Source of the DNA: Saprospiraceae bacterium UBA2365
GTDB lineage: Bacteria > Bacteroidota > Bacteroidia > Chitinophagales > Saprospiraceae
Assembly: GCA_002344345.1 (NCBI GenBank)
Contig: DDTL01000069.1
Coordinates: 1 to 64,000 of the forward strand
Direction: 5' to 3'
DNA length: 64,000 nucleotides
Shown: piece after piece, positions 45,189-54,399 of the stretch
Layout of the letters: the number at the start of each line of letters is the position of its first letter
Numbering within the stretch: position 1 is the stretch's first letter
The notes under the pieces: model-generated
The model's input: only the letters and a program-made list of their open reading frames with translations
Told to the model about the DNA's origin: nothing
Database searches by the model: none
Program-made: the position numbers and the translations under genes

Positions 45189-47396
45189 TTACCTGAAAAT
45201 AACCACTTTTTGCCTGTAAATCGCTTTTGTTTCTGTGAAAACCACTCCTGAATAAACGCCATTGGCCAGTCCACCAACTTCCATCCTGAAAGTTTCCGGA
45301 TCGCTGATCTTTTTGCTGAGTACCAGGTTGCCGAACATGTCATACAAATCAACTTTCATCGGTTTTTGCCCATGGATGGCCTGCTTCAGCTTTAAACTTT
45401 CGCTTGCCGGAACAGGGTAAAATAACATACTCAAATCTGGCTCATCTGTATTTCCGTCTGAAACCAACAGGCATTCAGGATAAATGGCACAATGGCAAAA
45501 CGGCTGCATTTGTTCCGGACTGAACGGCTCGACAGCCTGGTTTACATCCCGGTTGTCCGGGTGACCAGCCGTCCGGCCATCGCATTCCAGCAATTTATCA
45601 TCGTAATAATTGGTCATCCGGTAATAAACGCCATTGTCACAGTTTCCCGTAGCATTGTACACGATCACATCACCGCCAACTTCAATATTTCCGTGCAGCC
45701 GGTAATTACTCACCCTTGCACGCATGTTCAGTTTTGCCTGGCCCCACATGGTGTTGTTCTCCGCAAACGACTGTCCCTCGATAATTACCTGATCACTCAA
45801 CTGCCCACCCTGAACATAGGCATTGTCCCGTATGATCACCTGTCCGCTGACCACCGCATCCCTCACCATCGCCGTATTTTCAACCCGCACATCACCGGAA
45901 AGATGAGCATTCCCGAGCACGAGTGTGTGTGGTCCAAGGTAAACGGAAGAACTCACGGAAGCGGAGTTCTGAACCCATCCGCCTCCGTTGGGATGCAGAT
46001 GACCATCGAATTTCAACTGACTTCTGAATTCCTCCGGATCCTGAAATCCTTCGGGCCTTCCACCGCTGATGTACAGTTCATACGGAAACCGGAAATGTTT
46101 TGGATAACCGTGCCATGTATCGTTTTCTGTATTGGTGGTGATGTCTCCGATAGGTGCGCCCATGACTACCAGATACAATGCTGTTTCAGCCGGCAAAAGT
46201 TCAAATGCGATTTCAGCCTCGTTCCTGGAATACGTTTCACCGTATCTGCTCACTTTCCCGTCTTGGGAAGTTGCCACAAAACCGTATCTCCAGCCGGCAT
46301 GAGCATTGGTTTCGGTATGGCCTCTGAATTTGACGATCACGGCACAACTGTCTTCTTCTGGATAAATAGGGATGACATTGTAAGCGTATTCCTCGGGCGC
46401 GAGGTGAACCGGAACAAAATAATGGTTGGGATCTTCAGCGTTTTGTTGAAGTATGGTCCAGGTTGCCTGCACCGATGGCAACCAGTATCTCAGGTCATTT
46501 TTCCGGTATTGGCGAAAGTATTCACCCACATTGTTGTGGGAAAAATCATAACCCGCCATCCTTCTGGCATAATTATACAGATGATCATTGAATTGTTCCT
46601 GATCAAAACCCATTAATCGTTTATAGGTTTGTAATGGATATTCTTTGCTGTAAGATTCACGCCACATCCGGTTGATGATCCCGATGCCGTCCATTTCCAT
46701 GATCGCCATCAGCAAGGCATAGTTCTCATAGGTGTTCTTCCAGTCACCCCAGGTTTCCACGTGATACATATCCATTCCCCAGGCGCTGACATCCTGCGGA
46801 TAGAGCAGGTTACGCATAAAATTGGCGTGGGTTTCCCAAAAAATCCCTGCATTGAGCCAGACATAGCCTAATCCATTGGTCATCCGGTGATCAATATTGA
46901 CCTGAGCCTGCATGGAATGCGCAAATTCATGCGCAGCCACATGTCCTCCGTTCATCGAAAGCGGATGTGCCCAGAAAGCCCCGATCACACCGTCCACATC
47001 GCCTCCGAAGGCCCAACCTGTGGCGCCATCGGGGCCAAAGGTATTCAGCATGATGACCGGAACCTTATACTTTCCCATATTTGTCCCCGCGCCATCCCGG
47101 ATAAAATCCATTTCGTGAAATTGTTCATAGATCCACTCCATGGTATCCAGCACAGCCACCGGATTGAACCGGAGATCAGGATCCGGGGCATTTACCGGGT
47201 TGAGACCGGCATCATTTCCCCAGAAAAGCACGAAATTCTCGCTTTGTGCTGTTTTGCTCCAACTGAACTGACTTCCATCCACCGTATTAATATCTTTCAG
47301 GTAGGCGGGCACATAGACCTCCTTTTGAGCGTTTATACAGGACAGGCTAAAAATGCTCCATAACAGGATTAAAAAACGTAGTATGGTTGCTTTCAT
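45189..47396 (-). CDS. DUF6055-type secreted protein with HExxH and T9SS sorting domain
   Basis: A 735-residue secreted protein. After the signal peptide, residues about 40-330 match a DUF6055-like metalloprotease-type domain (SENFVLFWGNDAGLNP) carrying HEFAH (156-160), a classical HExxH zinc site in GGHVAAHEFAHSMQ. A beta-sandwich region follows. Residues about 480-600 have left-handed beta-helix-like hexads (AHLSGDVRVENTAMVRDAVV). A T9SS type A domain (about 660-735, FYPVPASESLKL, then PMKVDLYDMFGNLV) targets it to the surface. Protease activity is inferred from the motif only. Confidence 0.86.
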   Translation of the reverse strand: MKATILRFLILLWSIFSLSCINAQKEVYVPAYLKDINTVDGSQFSWSKTAQSENFVLFWGNDAGLNPVNAPDPDLRFNPVAVLDTMEWIYEQFHEMDFIRDGAGTNMGKYKVPVIMLNTFGPDGATGWAFGGDVDGVIGAFWAHPLSMNGGHVAAHEFAHSMQAQVNIDHRMTNGLGYVWLNAGIFWETHANFMRNLLYPQDVSAWGMDMYHVETWGDWKNTYENYALLMAIMEMDGIGIINRMWRESYSKEYPLQTYKRLMGFDQEQFNDHLYNYARRMAGYDFSHNNVGEYFRQYRKNDLRYWLPSVQATWTILQQNAEDPNHYFVPVHLAPEEYAYNVIPIYPEEDSCAVIVKFRGHTETNAHAGWRYGFVATSQDGKVSRYGETYSRNEAEIAFELLPAETALYLVVMGAPIGDITTNTENDTWHGYPKHFRFPYELYISGGRPEGFQDPEEFRSQLKFDGHLHPNGGGWVQNSASVSSSVYLGPHTLVLGNAHLSGDVRVENTAMVRDAVVSGQVIIRDNAYVQGGQLSDQVIIEGQSFAENNTMWGQAKLNMRARVSNYRLHGNIEVGGDVIVYNATGNCDNGVYYRMTNYYDDKLLECDGRTAGHPDNRDVNQAVEPFSPEQMQPFCHCAIYPECLLVSDGNTDEPDLSMLFYPVPASESLKLKQAIHGQKPMKVDLYDMFGNLVLSKKISDPETFRMEVGGLANGVYSGVVFTETKAIYRQKVVIFR

Positions 47397-47474
47397 GATT
47401 CATGTAATATTTTATCATACAAAAATGGCGAAAATTTGGTGTTTTAGCCTGGAAATATTGAAAAACCACCACAC

Positions 47475-48074
47475 ATGAATACAGTAAAGTTGAAAGAAAG
47501 GGATGATCTGGTTTTGGGGTCTAAAATCGGAGCCGGTAAATTCAGGGAATGTTATTCCGTGGAAAATCGGGAAGATATTTGCGTCAAAGTCATTAAATCA
47601 AATCCAGGCAATTTCCGATTAATTCAGTTACGCTTTTTGAGAAAAAATATCCATCTGGAAGAGTTGAAGATCAGGCAAATGCTTCCTCCGGAGATCAAAA
47701 ACTATTTCAACCCGGTGCTGGAAGCGAATAACAACTATTCCGTTTGCCCCAGGCCTTTAAATTACGATGGTAGCTATGCTCAATCGCTCTTACACCATCA
47801 AGGCATTTCAGATGACCGGTTCTGGGAGGAAATCGACTATGTCTATCGGTTCATTGACGAAAGGCAATTATGGTTTTTCGACATCTTCAACGGCCGTAAT
47901 ATTTTTGTTGTAGAAAAAGACAGGGAAGGTCTTTCACCCTTATTCGTGGATTACAAACAACTGGGTTGGAAAGCTTTTCCCCTGCAACCGGATCTTGTGT
48001 TCCGTTTCCGGAAAAAACTAAAACTCAAAAGGCAATATGAACGGCTGATCAGGAATTACCGGAAAACTGAATGA
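47475..48074 (+). CDS. YrbL-like kinase-fold protein
   Basis: A 199-residue cytoplasmic protein with the pattern of the PhoP-network YrbL family, which looks like a minimal protein-kinase fold: glycine-rich IGAGKFRECYSV, the ATP-site Lys in DICVKVIK, and a catalytic-loop-like DIFNGRNIFV followed by LFVDYKQLG. The family is best known from enteric bacteria. No partner is encoded nearby. It diverges from the DUF6055 gene with a 78-bp gap. Confidence 0.82.
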   Translation: MNTVKLKERDDLVLGSKIGAGKFRECYSVENREDICVKVIKSNPGNFRLIQLRFLRKNIHLEELKIRQMLPPEIKNYFNPVLEANNNYSVCPRPLNYDGSYAQSLLHHQGISDDRFWEEIDYVYRFIDERQLWFFDIFNGRNIFVVEKDREGLSPLFVDYKQLGWKAFPLQPDLVFRFRKKLKLKRQYERLIRNYRKTE

Positions 48075-48309
48075 GATATTCAAATGCCTGAAATCCAAAT
48101 AATTAATCTCTTTGGAATTGTATTTTGGCCTTTCCTTCTGCTTTTACTTTTGAAATCGATACCGGTTTTTAAGTTCCTTACAGGATTTTTAGCAGGCACA
48201 AAAACACAAAGTTTTATTTTTTCAGTGAGATAACACGGTAGAGCATGATCATAATGTATTTTCTCTTTGGATTTTGTGCCTCTGTTGAGCGCTTGATGAT
48301 AAAAATGTA

Positions 48310-48939
48310 CTATTTTGTTTTTCCCGGCTTCACATACACGGCTTCATAAAATGGCAAAACCATGTTGAAATGTGTTTCATACTGCAATTGAAACCCGGCT
48401 TTGGACAGCATGACGTCGGTGGTCCGGTTCAACTGGCAGCCATCTGCAAATTTTGACCAGTACGGATTGGCTGCATCCAAAATTTTACCAAAAAAATGCG
48501 TGTGCGGACGGATATGTTCCATGATCACGAGTTGACCACCCGGTTTTAACCATTTTTTAAAATGCTCCACCGCTTTTTCAGGTTCAGGGATCGTACACAA
48601 AACCAGGGTGCATATCACTGCATCAAGTGTATTTTCTTCAACCAATTGTTGCATTTCAGGTAATCCACATCCGGTATGCCATAGATCAATCCTGTTGGTC
48701 AATTTCAACTTTTTTCGCTTTTCCGTCGCACGACTCAACATGGTCTCCGAGGGTTCAATGCCTGTTACCACAACCTGATCATTGTAAAAACGGAAATTTA
48801 CACCCGTACCGACGCCAACTTCCAGAATCCGGCCCTTTAGCCCTGAAATTAGCTTTCTTCGTCTTCTTCCGAGAAAAATTTTCTCGGGAAAAAACATAAA
48901 ACCGTCGTAGAAAAGTCCGTAAAATAAGCTTTTTAGCAT
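48310..48939 (-). CDS. Class I SAM-dependent methyltransferase
   Basis: A 209-residue methyltransferase. Motif I is EVGVGTG (40-46), a GIEPSETML segment follows as motif II, and LDAVICTLVLCTIPEPEKAVEHFKKWLKPGGQLVIMEHI is the motif IV-post region of the Methyltransf_11/UbiE-like group. The substrate is unknown; similar proteins are labelled phospholipid or small-molecule methyltransferases. It stands alone on the minus strand. Confidence 0.85.
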   Translation of the reverse strand: MLKSLFYGLFYDGFMFFPEKIFLGRRRRKLISGLKGRILEVGVGTGVNFRFYNDQVVVTGIEPSETMLSRATEKRKKLKLTNRIDLWHTGCGLPEMQQLVEENTLDAVICTLVLCTIPEPEKAVEHFKKWLKPGGQLVIMEHIRPHTHFFGKILDAANPYWSKFADGCQLNRTTDVMLSKAGFQLQYETHFNMVLPFYEAVYVKPGKTK

Positions 48940-49067
48940 GTATTGGTACGTTTTTGAATGTAACTGACTGTAAAAGATATGTTTATAACCCGAGAATTAC
49001 TCATTTCAATACAAAAATAGCGTATTTTAATTGACAATAAATGAGTTGAGTTTAAAATGTATATAGT

Positions 49068-49236
49068 TTGAGTCTACTCCGAAAAGCCTTTGCCCCCTGA
49101 TTCTCCCTTAATAAGGACTTTTAATTTGTTGATTTTCAATTGTTTCCCTTTAGTCTTGTGCTGATCTTTGACGTCAGTAGGTCTGGGCAAAAAACGATTG
49201 AAAATCAACAAATTAGACTTTTCAGAGCAGACTCAA
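49068..49236. mobile_element. MITE-like element, copy 1
   Basis: A 169-bp non-coding element bounded by 19-bp terminal inverted repeats: TTGAGTCTACTCCGAAAAG (49068-49086) and the complement of TTGAGTCTGCTCTGAAAAG (49218-49236), two mismatches. Inside, AATTTGTTGATTTTCAAT (49123-49140) pairs perfectly with 49197-49214. A second copy lies in opposite orientation at 57406-57624. No transposase is encoded and no clear target duplication is seen. The rest of the 571-bp gap 48940-49510 is AT-rich without a gene. Confidence 0.82.
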
Positions 49237-49510
49237 GTGTGAAAAGTAAAAGTGTAAATAATTGATATTGAACACTTTAACTACAAACGCAAAATTATCA
49301 TAAACATCTCTAAAGCAGCAATATAACTTTATGAACTTTCAACTATATAACTTTTTAGACTGAACTCATATGTATTTTAATATGGTTCAAAATGTTCAGA
49401 TAAAAAAAAATACAAATGATTGACAAAAGTTTGTTCATAATCCTATACATTTCATTAGTTTTAGTTATCATTATTTTAAGTATTCGAAACTTTTCAATCA
49501 ATCAAAAAAA

Positions 49511-51688
49511 ATGAATCCTATGCGCTTTTTCATGATGTTTTCCACATTATTTATTCTCGAAATCCTGACAGCCCAAACCCCGGGCCTGAATAAATCGATC
49601 CTGCTTTCGGCAGAAATTCAAAAGGATCCGCCTCAAATTACCATCTTTTGGCAACCGGTTAACGGAGCCACCTCGTTTAAGATCTATAGAAAATTAAAAA
49701 ATTCAAACCAATGGGGCTTTCCGGTTGCCAGCAATCTGCCCGGAAATTCGCTTTCCTATATAGATAACACGGTGGAAACTGGTGTTGCCTATGAATACCG
49801 GATCAACTGTACGGGTACAGTTGCCGGTTCCGGATATATTTTAACCGGTATAGAACTTCCGGAAGTCTTTGACCGGGGTAAGGTGCTACTGGTCTATGAC
49901 ACCATTTCGACAAAGGGTTTGGAACAGGAACTGGAACGTTGGAAAAACGATGTGACAGGCGATGGTTTTCAGGTCATTACCATTCCGGTGGATCAATCAG
50001 ATGCGGTTACCGCAGTAAAGGAAAAGATCAAAAATATCTATATGATGGATCCGGAAAATACTAAAACTCTTTTCCTTCTGGGCAGGGTTCCGGTTCCATA
50101 TTCAGGCGTGATCGTTCCGGACGGACATACACCAGACCATTACGGCGCTTGGCCTGCTGATGGCTATTATGCTGAGATGACAAGCGCCTGGACTGATAAC
50201 ACCGCGAACATCACGGGGGCTTCCACGGAAAGAAACCGCAATGTGCCCGGTGACGGAAAATTTGATCAGTCCACTTTCCCTTCCGATCTTGAACTGGCAG
50301 TTGGCCGTGTGGATATGCACAATTTGCCTGCTTTTGCTGAAAATGAAACCGCGCTCCTGAAAAAATACCTGGATAAAAATCATGCCTTCAGGAATAAACA
50401 TTTCCGTGCAGAGAACCGGGCATTGGTGGATGATGAGTTTACTGGTTATGCAGAAGGATTTTCTGCTGCCGGATGGCGGAATTTCAGCGCTCTGTGTGGC
50501 GCTGAACAGGTTTTTGCACTGGATTACAGTACTACCTTAGCAGCGGAATCTTACCTTTGGTCTTATGGTTGTGGTGCAGGCAATTTCCAGAATTGTTCCG
50601 GCGTGATCGGAACTCCGGGTTTTGCTCAGAACTACATTTCAGGTGTTTTTACCATGCTTTTTGGCAGTTATTTCGGAGATTGGGACAATCCTGAAAACAA
50701 CCTGTTGAGGGCTGCTCTGGCAAGTGGAAATGTGCTGACCAATTGCTGGGCAGGAAGACCATACTGGTATTTTCACCACATGGGAATGGGAGAAACAGTG
50801 GGATACTCTGCTTTGGCTTCCATGAATAATTCCGCTTTGTATGACTACAATTTTGGGCAAAAGGGCGTTCATATGGCTTTGATGGGAGACCCGACGCTCA
50901 GAGCACATCCTGTTGGCCCGGTTGATGAATTTTGGGCGAGTGCTGATGACGGTTTTGTCACCCTTGGATGGACTGCACCCCAGGCGGATGTTGAAGGATT
51001 TCATATTTTCAGAAAAGCTGAAGATGAAGCGGCTTTCATGAAAATCAATACCGAATTGGTCGGAAAAGAAAACTTATTTATTGATTCTTGTTTAACAAAG
51101 CCGGGCAAATTTACTTATATGGTACGCACAGTAGTGCTGGAAAAAACCAATTCCGGAAGCTACTACAATATGGGAACAGGCGCTTACCGTTCGGTTGATG
51201 TCACAACAACCAAACCTTTGCAGGCATCCTTTACCTTTGATCAGTATGAATACAAGGTAAACTTTACCAACCAATCCGTTAATGCAGACACGTATCTTTG
51301 GGATTTCGGCGATGGTACGGGTTCGCAGGTAGCGCACCCTACACATGAATATGCGCAGAGCGGAACCTTTACGGTAACTTTAACCGCCTTTTCTGCTTGT
51401 GGCCAGGCTGAATCTATAGTGACCCTGGTCATTTTGATCGGTCATACGGAACAACCTGGTAGTGAATGGTCTGTTTATCCCAATCCGGTGTCCAACACGC
51501 TCGAACTGAGCAATCTTTCCGGATTAATACCCGGGAATTTCAGCATTTTTGACCTGAAGGGCAACAAATTGCTTGATGGGAATTTAGAAGGAAAAAACAC
51601 TTTGGATGTTTCTTTTTTACCTGCCGGTGTATATCTTTTAAAGCTCGGTGAACCTTTTTCGAACTGGAAGAGATTTGTCAAAATATGA
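49511..51688 (+). CDS. Large T9SS cargo protein with FnIII, C25-like and PKD regions
   Basis: A 725-residue secreted protein. Order: signal peptide, FnIII (about 30-115), a long central domain (about 120-470), a second FnIII-like region (about 475-560), PKD (about 575-645, YLWDFGDGTGSQVAHPTHEY) and a T9SS type A domain (about 655-725, WSVYPNPVSNTLEL). The centre begins VLLVYDTISTKGLEQELERWKNDV, then FLLGRVPVPYSG and LMGDPTLRAHP, resembling the Peptidase_C25 (gingipain) scaffold. I cannot point to a convincing Cys/His pair, so it may be non-catalytic. Surface attachment or secretion is expected. Confidence 0.82.
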   Translation: MNPMRFFMMFSTLFILEILTAQTPGLNKSILLSAEIQKDPPQITIFWQPVNGATSFKIYRKLKNSNQWGFPVASNLPGNSLSYIDNTVETGVAYEYRINCTGTVAGSGYILTGIELPEVFDRGKVLLVYDTISTKGLEQELERWKNDVTGDGFQVITIPVDQSDAVTAVKEKIKNIYMMDPENTKTLFLLGRVPVPYSGVIVPDGHTPDHYGAWPADGYYAEMTSAWTDNTANITGASTERNRNVPGDGKFDQSTFPSDLELAVGRVDMHNLPAFAENETALLKKYLDKNHAFRNKHFRAENRALVDDEFTGYAEGFSAAGWRNFSALCGAEQVFALDYSTTLAAESYLWSYGCGAGNFQNCSGVIGTPGFAQNYISGVFTMLFGSYFGDWDNPENNLLRAALASGNVLTNCWAGRPYWYFHHMGMGETVGYSALASMNNSALYDYNFGQKGVHMALMGDPTLRAHPVGPVDEFWASADDGFVTLGWTAPQADVEGFHIFRKAEDEAAFMKINTELVGKENLFIDSCLTKPGKFTYMVRTVVLEKTNSGSYYNMGTGAYRSVDVTTTKPLQASFTFDQYEYKVNFTNQSVNADTYLWDFGDGTGSQVAHPTHEYAQSGTFTVTLTAFSACGQAESIVTLVILIGHTEQPGSEWSVYPNPVSNTLELSNLSGLIPGNFSIFDLKGNKLLDGNLEGKNTLDVSFLPAGVYLLKLGEPFSNWKRFVKI

Positions 51689-51802
51689 TGGGATGATTTG
51701 TAGGGCGCGATATACAAATAGCTATAATAAAGCTGATCAAACAATTTGACCAGATCCGTATAAATCCATATGAGGACAGATCGACAAGCATTTTTGATTT
51801 CA

Positions 51803-52501
51803 TCAGGATGCAGCTTTCATTTTTTTCCGCCATATCAGATATCCCTGGATGGCCAGCACCAGGAAAATGACGTATTGGATCCCCGTGAAGCCATATCCTT
51901 TCACAAAATACAATGGGATGGATACAATGTTCCCTGCGATCCAGAAACCCCAGTTTTCCAGTTTTTTATTGGCCATCAGCCACATGGCAGCGAAGAAAAC
52001 ACCCGTGGTAAAGGTATCCATATAAGGAGTAATATTACGCAGGTTTTCAATCTGGCCTTGATGCAGTTGATCAGAAACATATCTTAAGGTTCCTGACATA
52101 CTCATAACTTCGATGACTTCATACTGTAGATATACCCAAATAACAAATAAGGATGTAAAAACAAAGATCCCGACTGTCCTGAGTTTGTCCATAAACCCTG
52201 TTGTGCTGATCTTTAGTGGCGAAGTTTGATCGCTCTGAAATCCGGACCATCTGTACCAGCCATAAATACTCATCAGTGTATAATAAATATTGATGATCAT
52301 GTCCCCGTACAAGTTCCATATCGCAAGAAGATAAATATATATCCCTGTGCTTATTATACCGGTCGGATAAACCAGTATATGTTCTTTTTTAGCATAAATC
52401 ACACTGATCACGCCAAAAATAGCAGCAATTAACTCAAGCAGAATATAACCAAATGTTGAATTCCTGTAAGGTTCAAGGAAAAAATCAATAAAGAATTGCA
52501 T
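51803..52501 (-). CDS. pnuC: PnuC-family vitamin transporter
   Basis: A 232-residue membrane protein with about seven hydrophobic helices and the PnuC signatures WNLYGDMIINIYYTLMSIYGWYRW and NLRNITPYMDTFTTGVFFAAMWLMA. PnuC proteins take up nicotinamide riboside (or thiamine in some relatives) by facilitated diffusion coupled to intracellular phosphorylation. It lies 12 bp downstream of gmk in the yicC-gmk-pnuC run. Substrate choice is not certain; no NadR-like kinase is in the window. Confidence 0.93.
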   Translation of the reverse strand: MQFFIDFFLEPYRNSTFGYILLELIAAIFGVISVIYAKKEHILVYPTGIISTGIYIYLLAIWNLYGDMIINIYYTLMSIYGWYRWSGFQSDQTSPLKISTTGFMDKLRTVGIFVFTSLFVIWVYLQYEVIEVMSMSGTLRYVSDQLHQGQIENLRNITPYMDTFTTGVFFAAMWLMANKKLENWGFWIAGNIVSIPLYFVKGYGFTGIQYVIFLVLAIQGYLIWRKKMKAAS

Positions 52502-52512
52502 TGTGGGTCATC

Positions 52513-53088
52513 TCAATTGAGTTTAAAAAAATTTCTGACAAGGGTTTCAGCATCAGCCAAAGCGTCGACCAGTTGATCATTGATCAACACCACATCAAAA
52601 TTGGATTCGTGCTGCAGTTCCTTCAAAAAGCGTGCCTTTCTGATTTCAAGCGTTTCCGGTGTTTCTGTTTTTCTGGCTTTTAATCTTTCTGCCAGAATTT
52701 CGATGGATGGAGGTTTTACAAAAACGGCCATACATTTTTCACCATACATTTTTTTAATACTGCCCGCTCCTAAAACGTCCACGTCGAACAAAACGAATTT
52801 TCCCTCATTCCAGATACGTTCAACCTCACTTTTAAGCGTTCCGTAAAACCTGCCCGGATAAACTTCCTCCCATTCAACAAATGCTTCCTGGTCAATTTTT
52901 TCTTTAAAAGCTTCCACAGTCAGAAAGTAGTAGTCTTTGCCATCTGTTTCATGATCCCGTTTGCTTCGTGTGGTGGCTGAAATAGAAAATTCAAGCTGTT
53001 CAAATTTTTCCAAAAGGTGTCTGACTATTGTGGTTTTACCTGAACCGGAAGGGGCGGTAAAAACCATCATTTTCTCCGCGTCTACCAT
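52513..53088 (-). CDS. gmk: Guanylate kinase
   Basis: Gmk phosphorylates GMP to GDP. The 191-residue protein has the P-loop APSGSGKTT (about 12-20), the GMP-binding segment SISATTRSKRDHETDGKDYYFL and the lid/second GMP site VEWEEVYPGRFYGTLKSEV. It sits 10 bp after yicC, the common bacterial pairing, and 12 bp before pnuC. Confidence 0.97.
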   Translation of the reverse strand: MVDAEKMMVFTAPSGSGKTTIVRHLLEKFEQLEFSISATTRSKRDHETDGKDYYFLTVEAFKEKIDQEAFVEWEEVYPGRFYGTLKSEVERIWNEGKFVLFDVDVLGAGSIKKMYGEKCMAVFVKPPSIEILAERLKARKTETPETLEIRKARFLKELQHESNFDVVLINDQLVDALADAETLVRNFFKLN

Positions 53089-53097
53089 ATTTTACTG

Positions 53098-53973
53098 TTA
53101 AAGTACGTTCAATAATAATTCTTTAACCCTTTCCAGCTCATCTTTCATATTCACCACCAATTGCTGGATGGGTGCATTTTGTGCTTTTGCTCCCATGGTA
53201 TTGATCTCCCTGCCGATTTCCTGGCTGATAAAGATGAGCTTTTTGCCCTTTCCCGTTATGGATTTGTCATCCAAAAGCTCCTGAAAATACCTGCAATTCT
53301 GTTCCAAACGGATTTTCTCTTCATTGATGTCCAAACGCTCGATGTAATAAAGCAATTCTTGCTCAAAACGGTTTTCATCTAATCTAACTTCGTTGAAAAA
53401 TCCGTTCAGATTGTTGTTTATACGGTCTTTGATTCCCTGAATGCGATCCTTTTCATACATTTCAACCTGCTTCAGATACTTCAGAATTCTATCCACACTT
53501 TGACGGATGTCCTGTAACATGGTGACGCCTTCTGCTTTGCGATACATGATAATCTGGTCAAGTGATGCTTCGATCAAACTTTCTGTTAACTGCCATTCTT
53601 CTTCAGTAAGCTCTTCTACCATGTTTTTCACGACATTGGGAATGCGGATGATGGTGGCAAAATAATCCTGATCTTTGACACCCAACTCTTTTGCCAACTC
53701 ACTGAGTGTATTGAAATAACTCCTGAATAGCTGTTCATCCAGCTTGTACTGCTCTTCGACCACTCCGTCAATGCTGATGGTCATATCAAAGCGGCCATGC
53801 TCCAGTCTGTTCAGCACTAAATTGCGGATGACAAGCTCCTTTGACCCGAATTTTGCAGGAAATTTAATGCGGATATCTGTGGTTTTGCCATTTAATGCCC
53901 TGAGTTCAACACTTAGCTTCCTGTTATTATATACGGATGAAGCCTGGCCGTATCCGGTCATCGATTGGATCAT
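53098..53973 (-). CDS. YicC-family endoribonuclease
   Basis: A 291-residue YicC/YloC protein: the invariant N-terminus MIQSMTGYGQA, the LRALNGKTTDIRIKFP segment and the C-terminal IGREINTMGAKAQNAPIQQLVVNMKDELERVKE. Recent work shows that members are RNA endonucleases, with an acidic/histidine active site and an open-shell multimer. It is the first gene of the yicC-gmk-pnuC operon, about 10 bp before gmk. Confidence 0.95.
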   Translation of the reverse strand: MIQSMTGYGQASSVYNNRKLSVELRALNGKTTDIRIKFPAKFGSKELVIRNLVLNRLEHGRFDMTISIDGVVEEQYKLDEQLFRSYFNTLSELAKELGVKDQDYFATIIRIPNVVKNMVEELTEEEWQLTESLIEASLDQIIMYRKAEGVTMLQDIRQSVDRILKYLKQVEMYEKDRIQGIKDRINNNLNGFFNEVRLDENRFEQELLYYIERLDINEEKIRLEQNCRYFQELLDDKSITGKGKKLIFISQEIGREINTMGAKAQNAPIQQLVVNMKDELERVKELLLNVL

Positions 53974-54011
53974 ATTGTGTGAATTAATGCGCTCTTAAAA
54001 TTGGCTGCAAG

Positions 54012-54040
54012 ATTAGAAAAAAAAGCGCTTTTTGTCTAAT
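54012..54040 (-). terminator. Possible terminator upstream of yicC
   Basis: On the minus strand ATTAGACAAAAAGCGCTTTT (and further T residues, then TCTAAT) is a near-perfect palindrome whose inner AAAAAGC/GCTTTTT ends in a T-run. It could end transcripts arriving from the lipoprotein gene at 54400-54696 before the yicC promoter. Confidence 0.5.
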
Positions 54041-54291
54041 TCATACATACATTTCTCAAATAAGCAGCCTAAAATCTATGTTGATACCTGGATATACCCA
54101 ACCAATTCTGAAAGGTATGAATCTATTGATCAATAAAATAAAGGATACTCTTTAAAGCGCTGGTAAAAAAATCTTTGCAGCACAGCTTTTTGTTTAACTC
54201 AATGGCCGGTCGGATAAAATCATTGGTCAGCAGTATTAAACGATTTTTGAAGGGCTGTAATGTGTTGATAATCAATATCATCTAATGGAAT

Positions 54292-54326
54292 ATGACCATT
54301 TTCTGCATGATACAGAAAATGGTCAT
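54292..54326. repeat. Perfect 14-bp hairpin
   Basis: ATGACCATTTTCTG (54292-54305) and CAGAAAATGGTCAT (54313-54326) are perfect complements around a 7-nt loop CATGATA. No T-run follows on either strand. It lies 74 bp past the stop of the small lipoprotein gene within the 426-bp gap 53974-54399, which is otherwise AT-rich and gene-free. Confidence 0.85.
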
Positions 54327-54399
54327 TATAATGCATTTTACCAATTAAAGCCGTGATGGTATTCCTTAAAAAGTTGGTTTGGCCATTTTACCACGAGTC

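Noticed and set aside
45492..46616. 374-codon plus-strand frame antisense to the DUF6055 gene
   Set aside because: The opposite frame has clear signal peptide, HExxH and T9SS sorting domain; the antisense product is rich in His, Ile and Cys with no recognisable motif.
49511..51688. Active gingipain-type cysteine protease
   Set aside because: The scaffold resembles Peptidase_C25, but I could not identify a convincing catalytic His/Cys pair.
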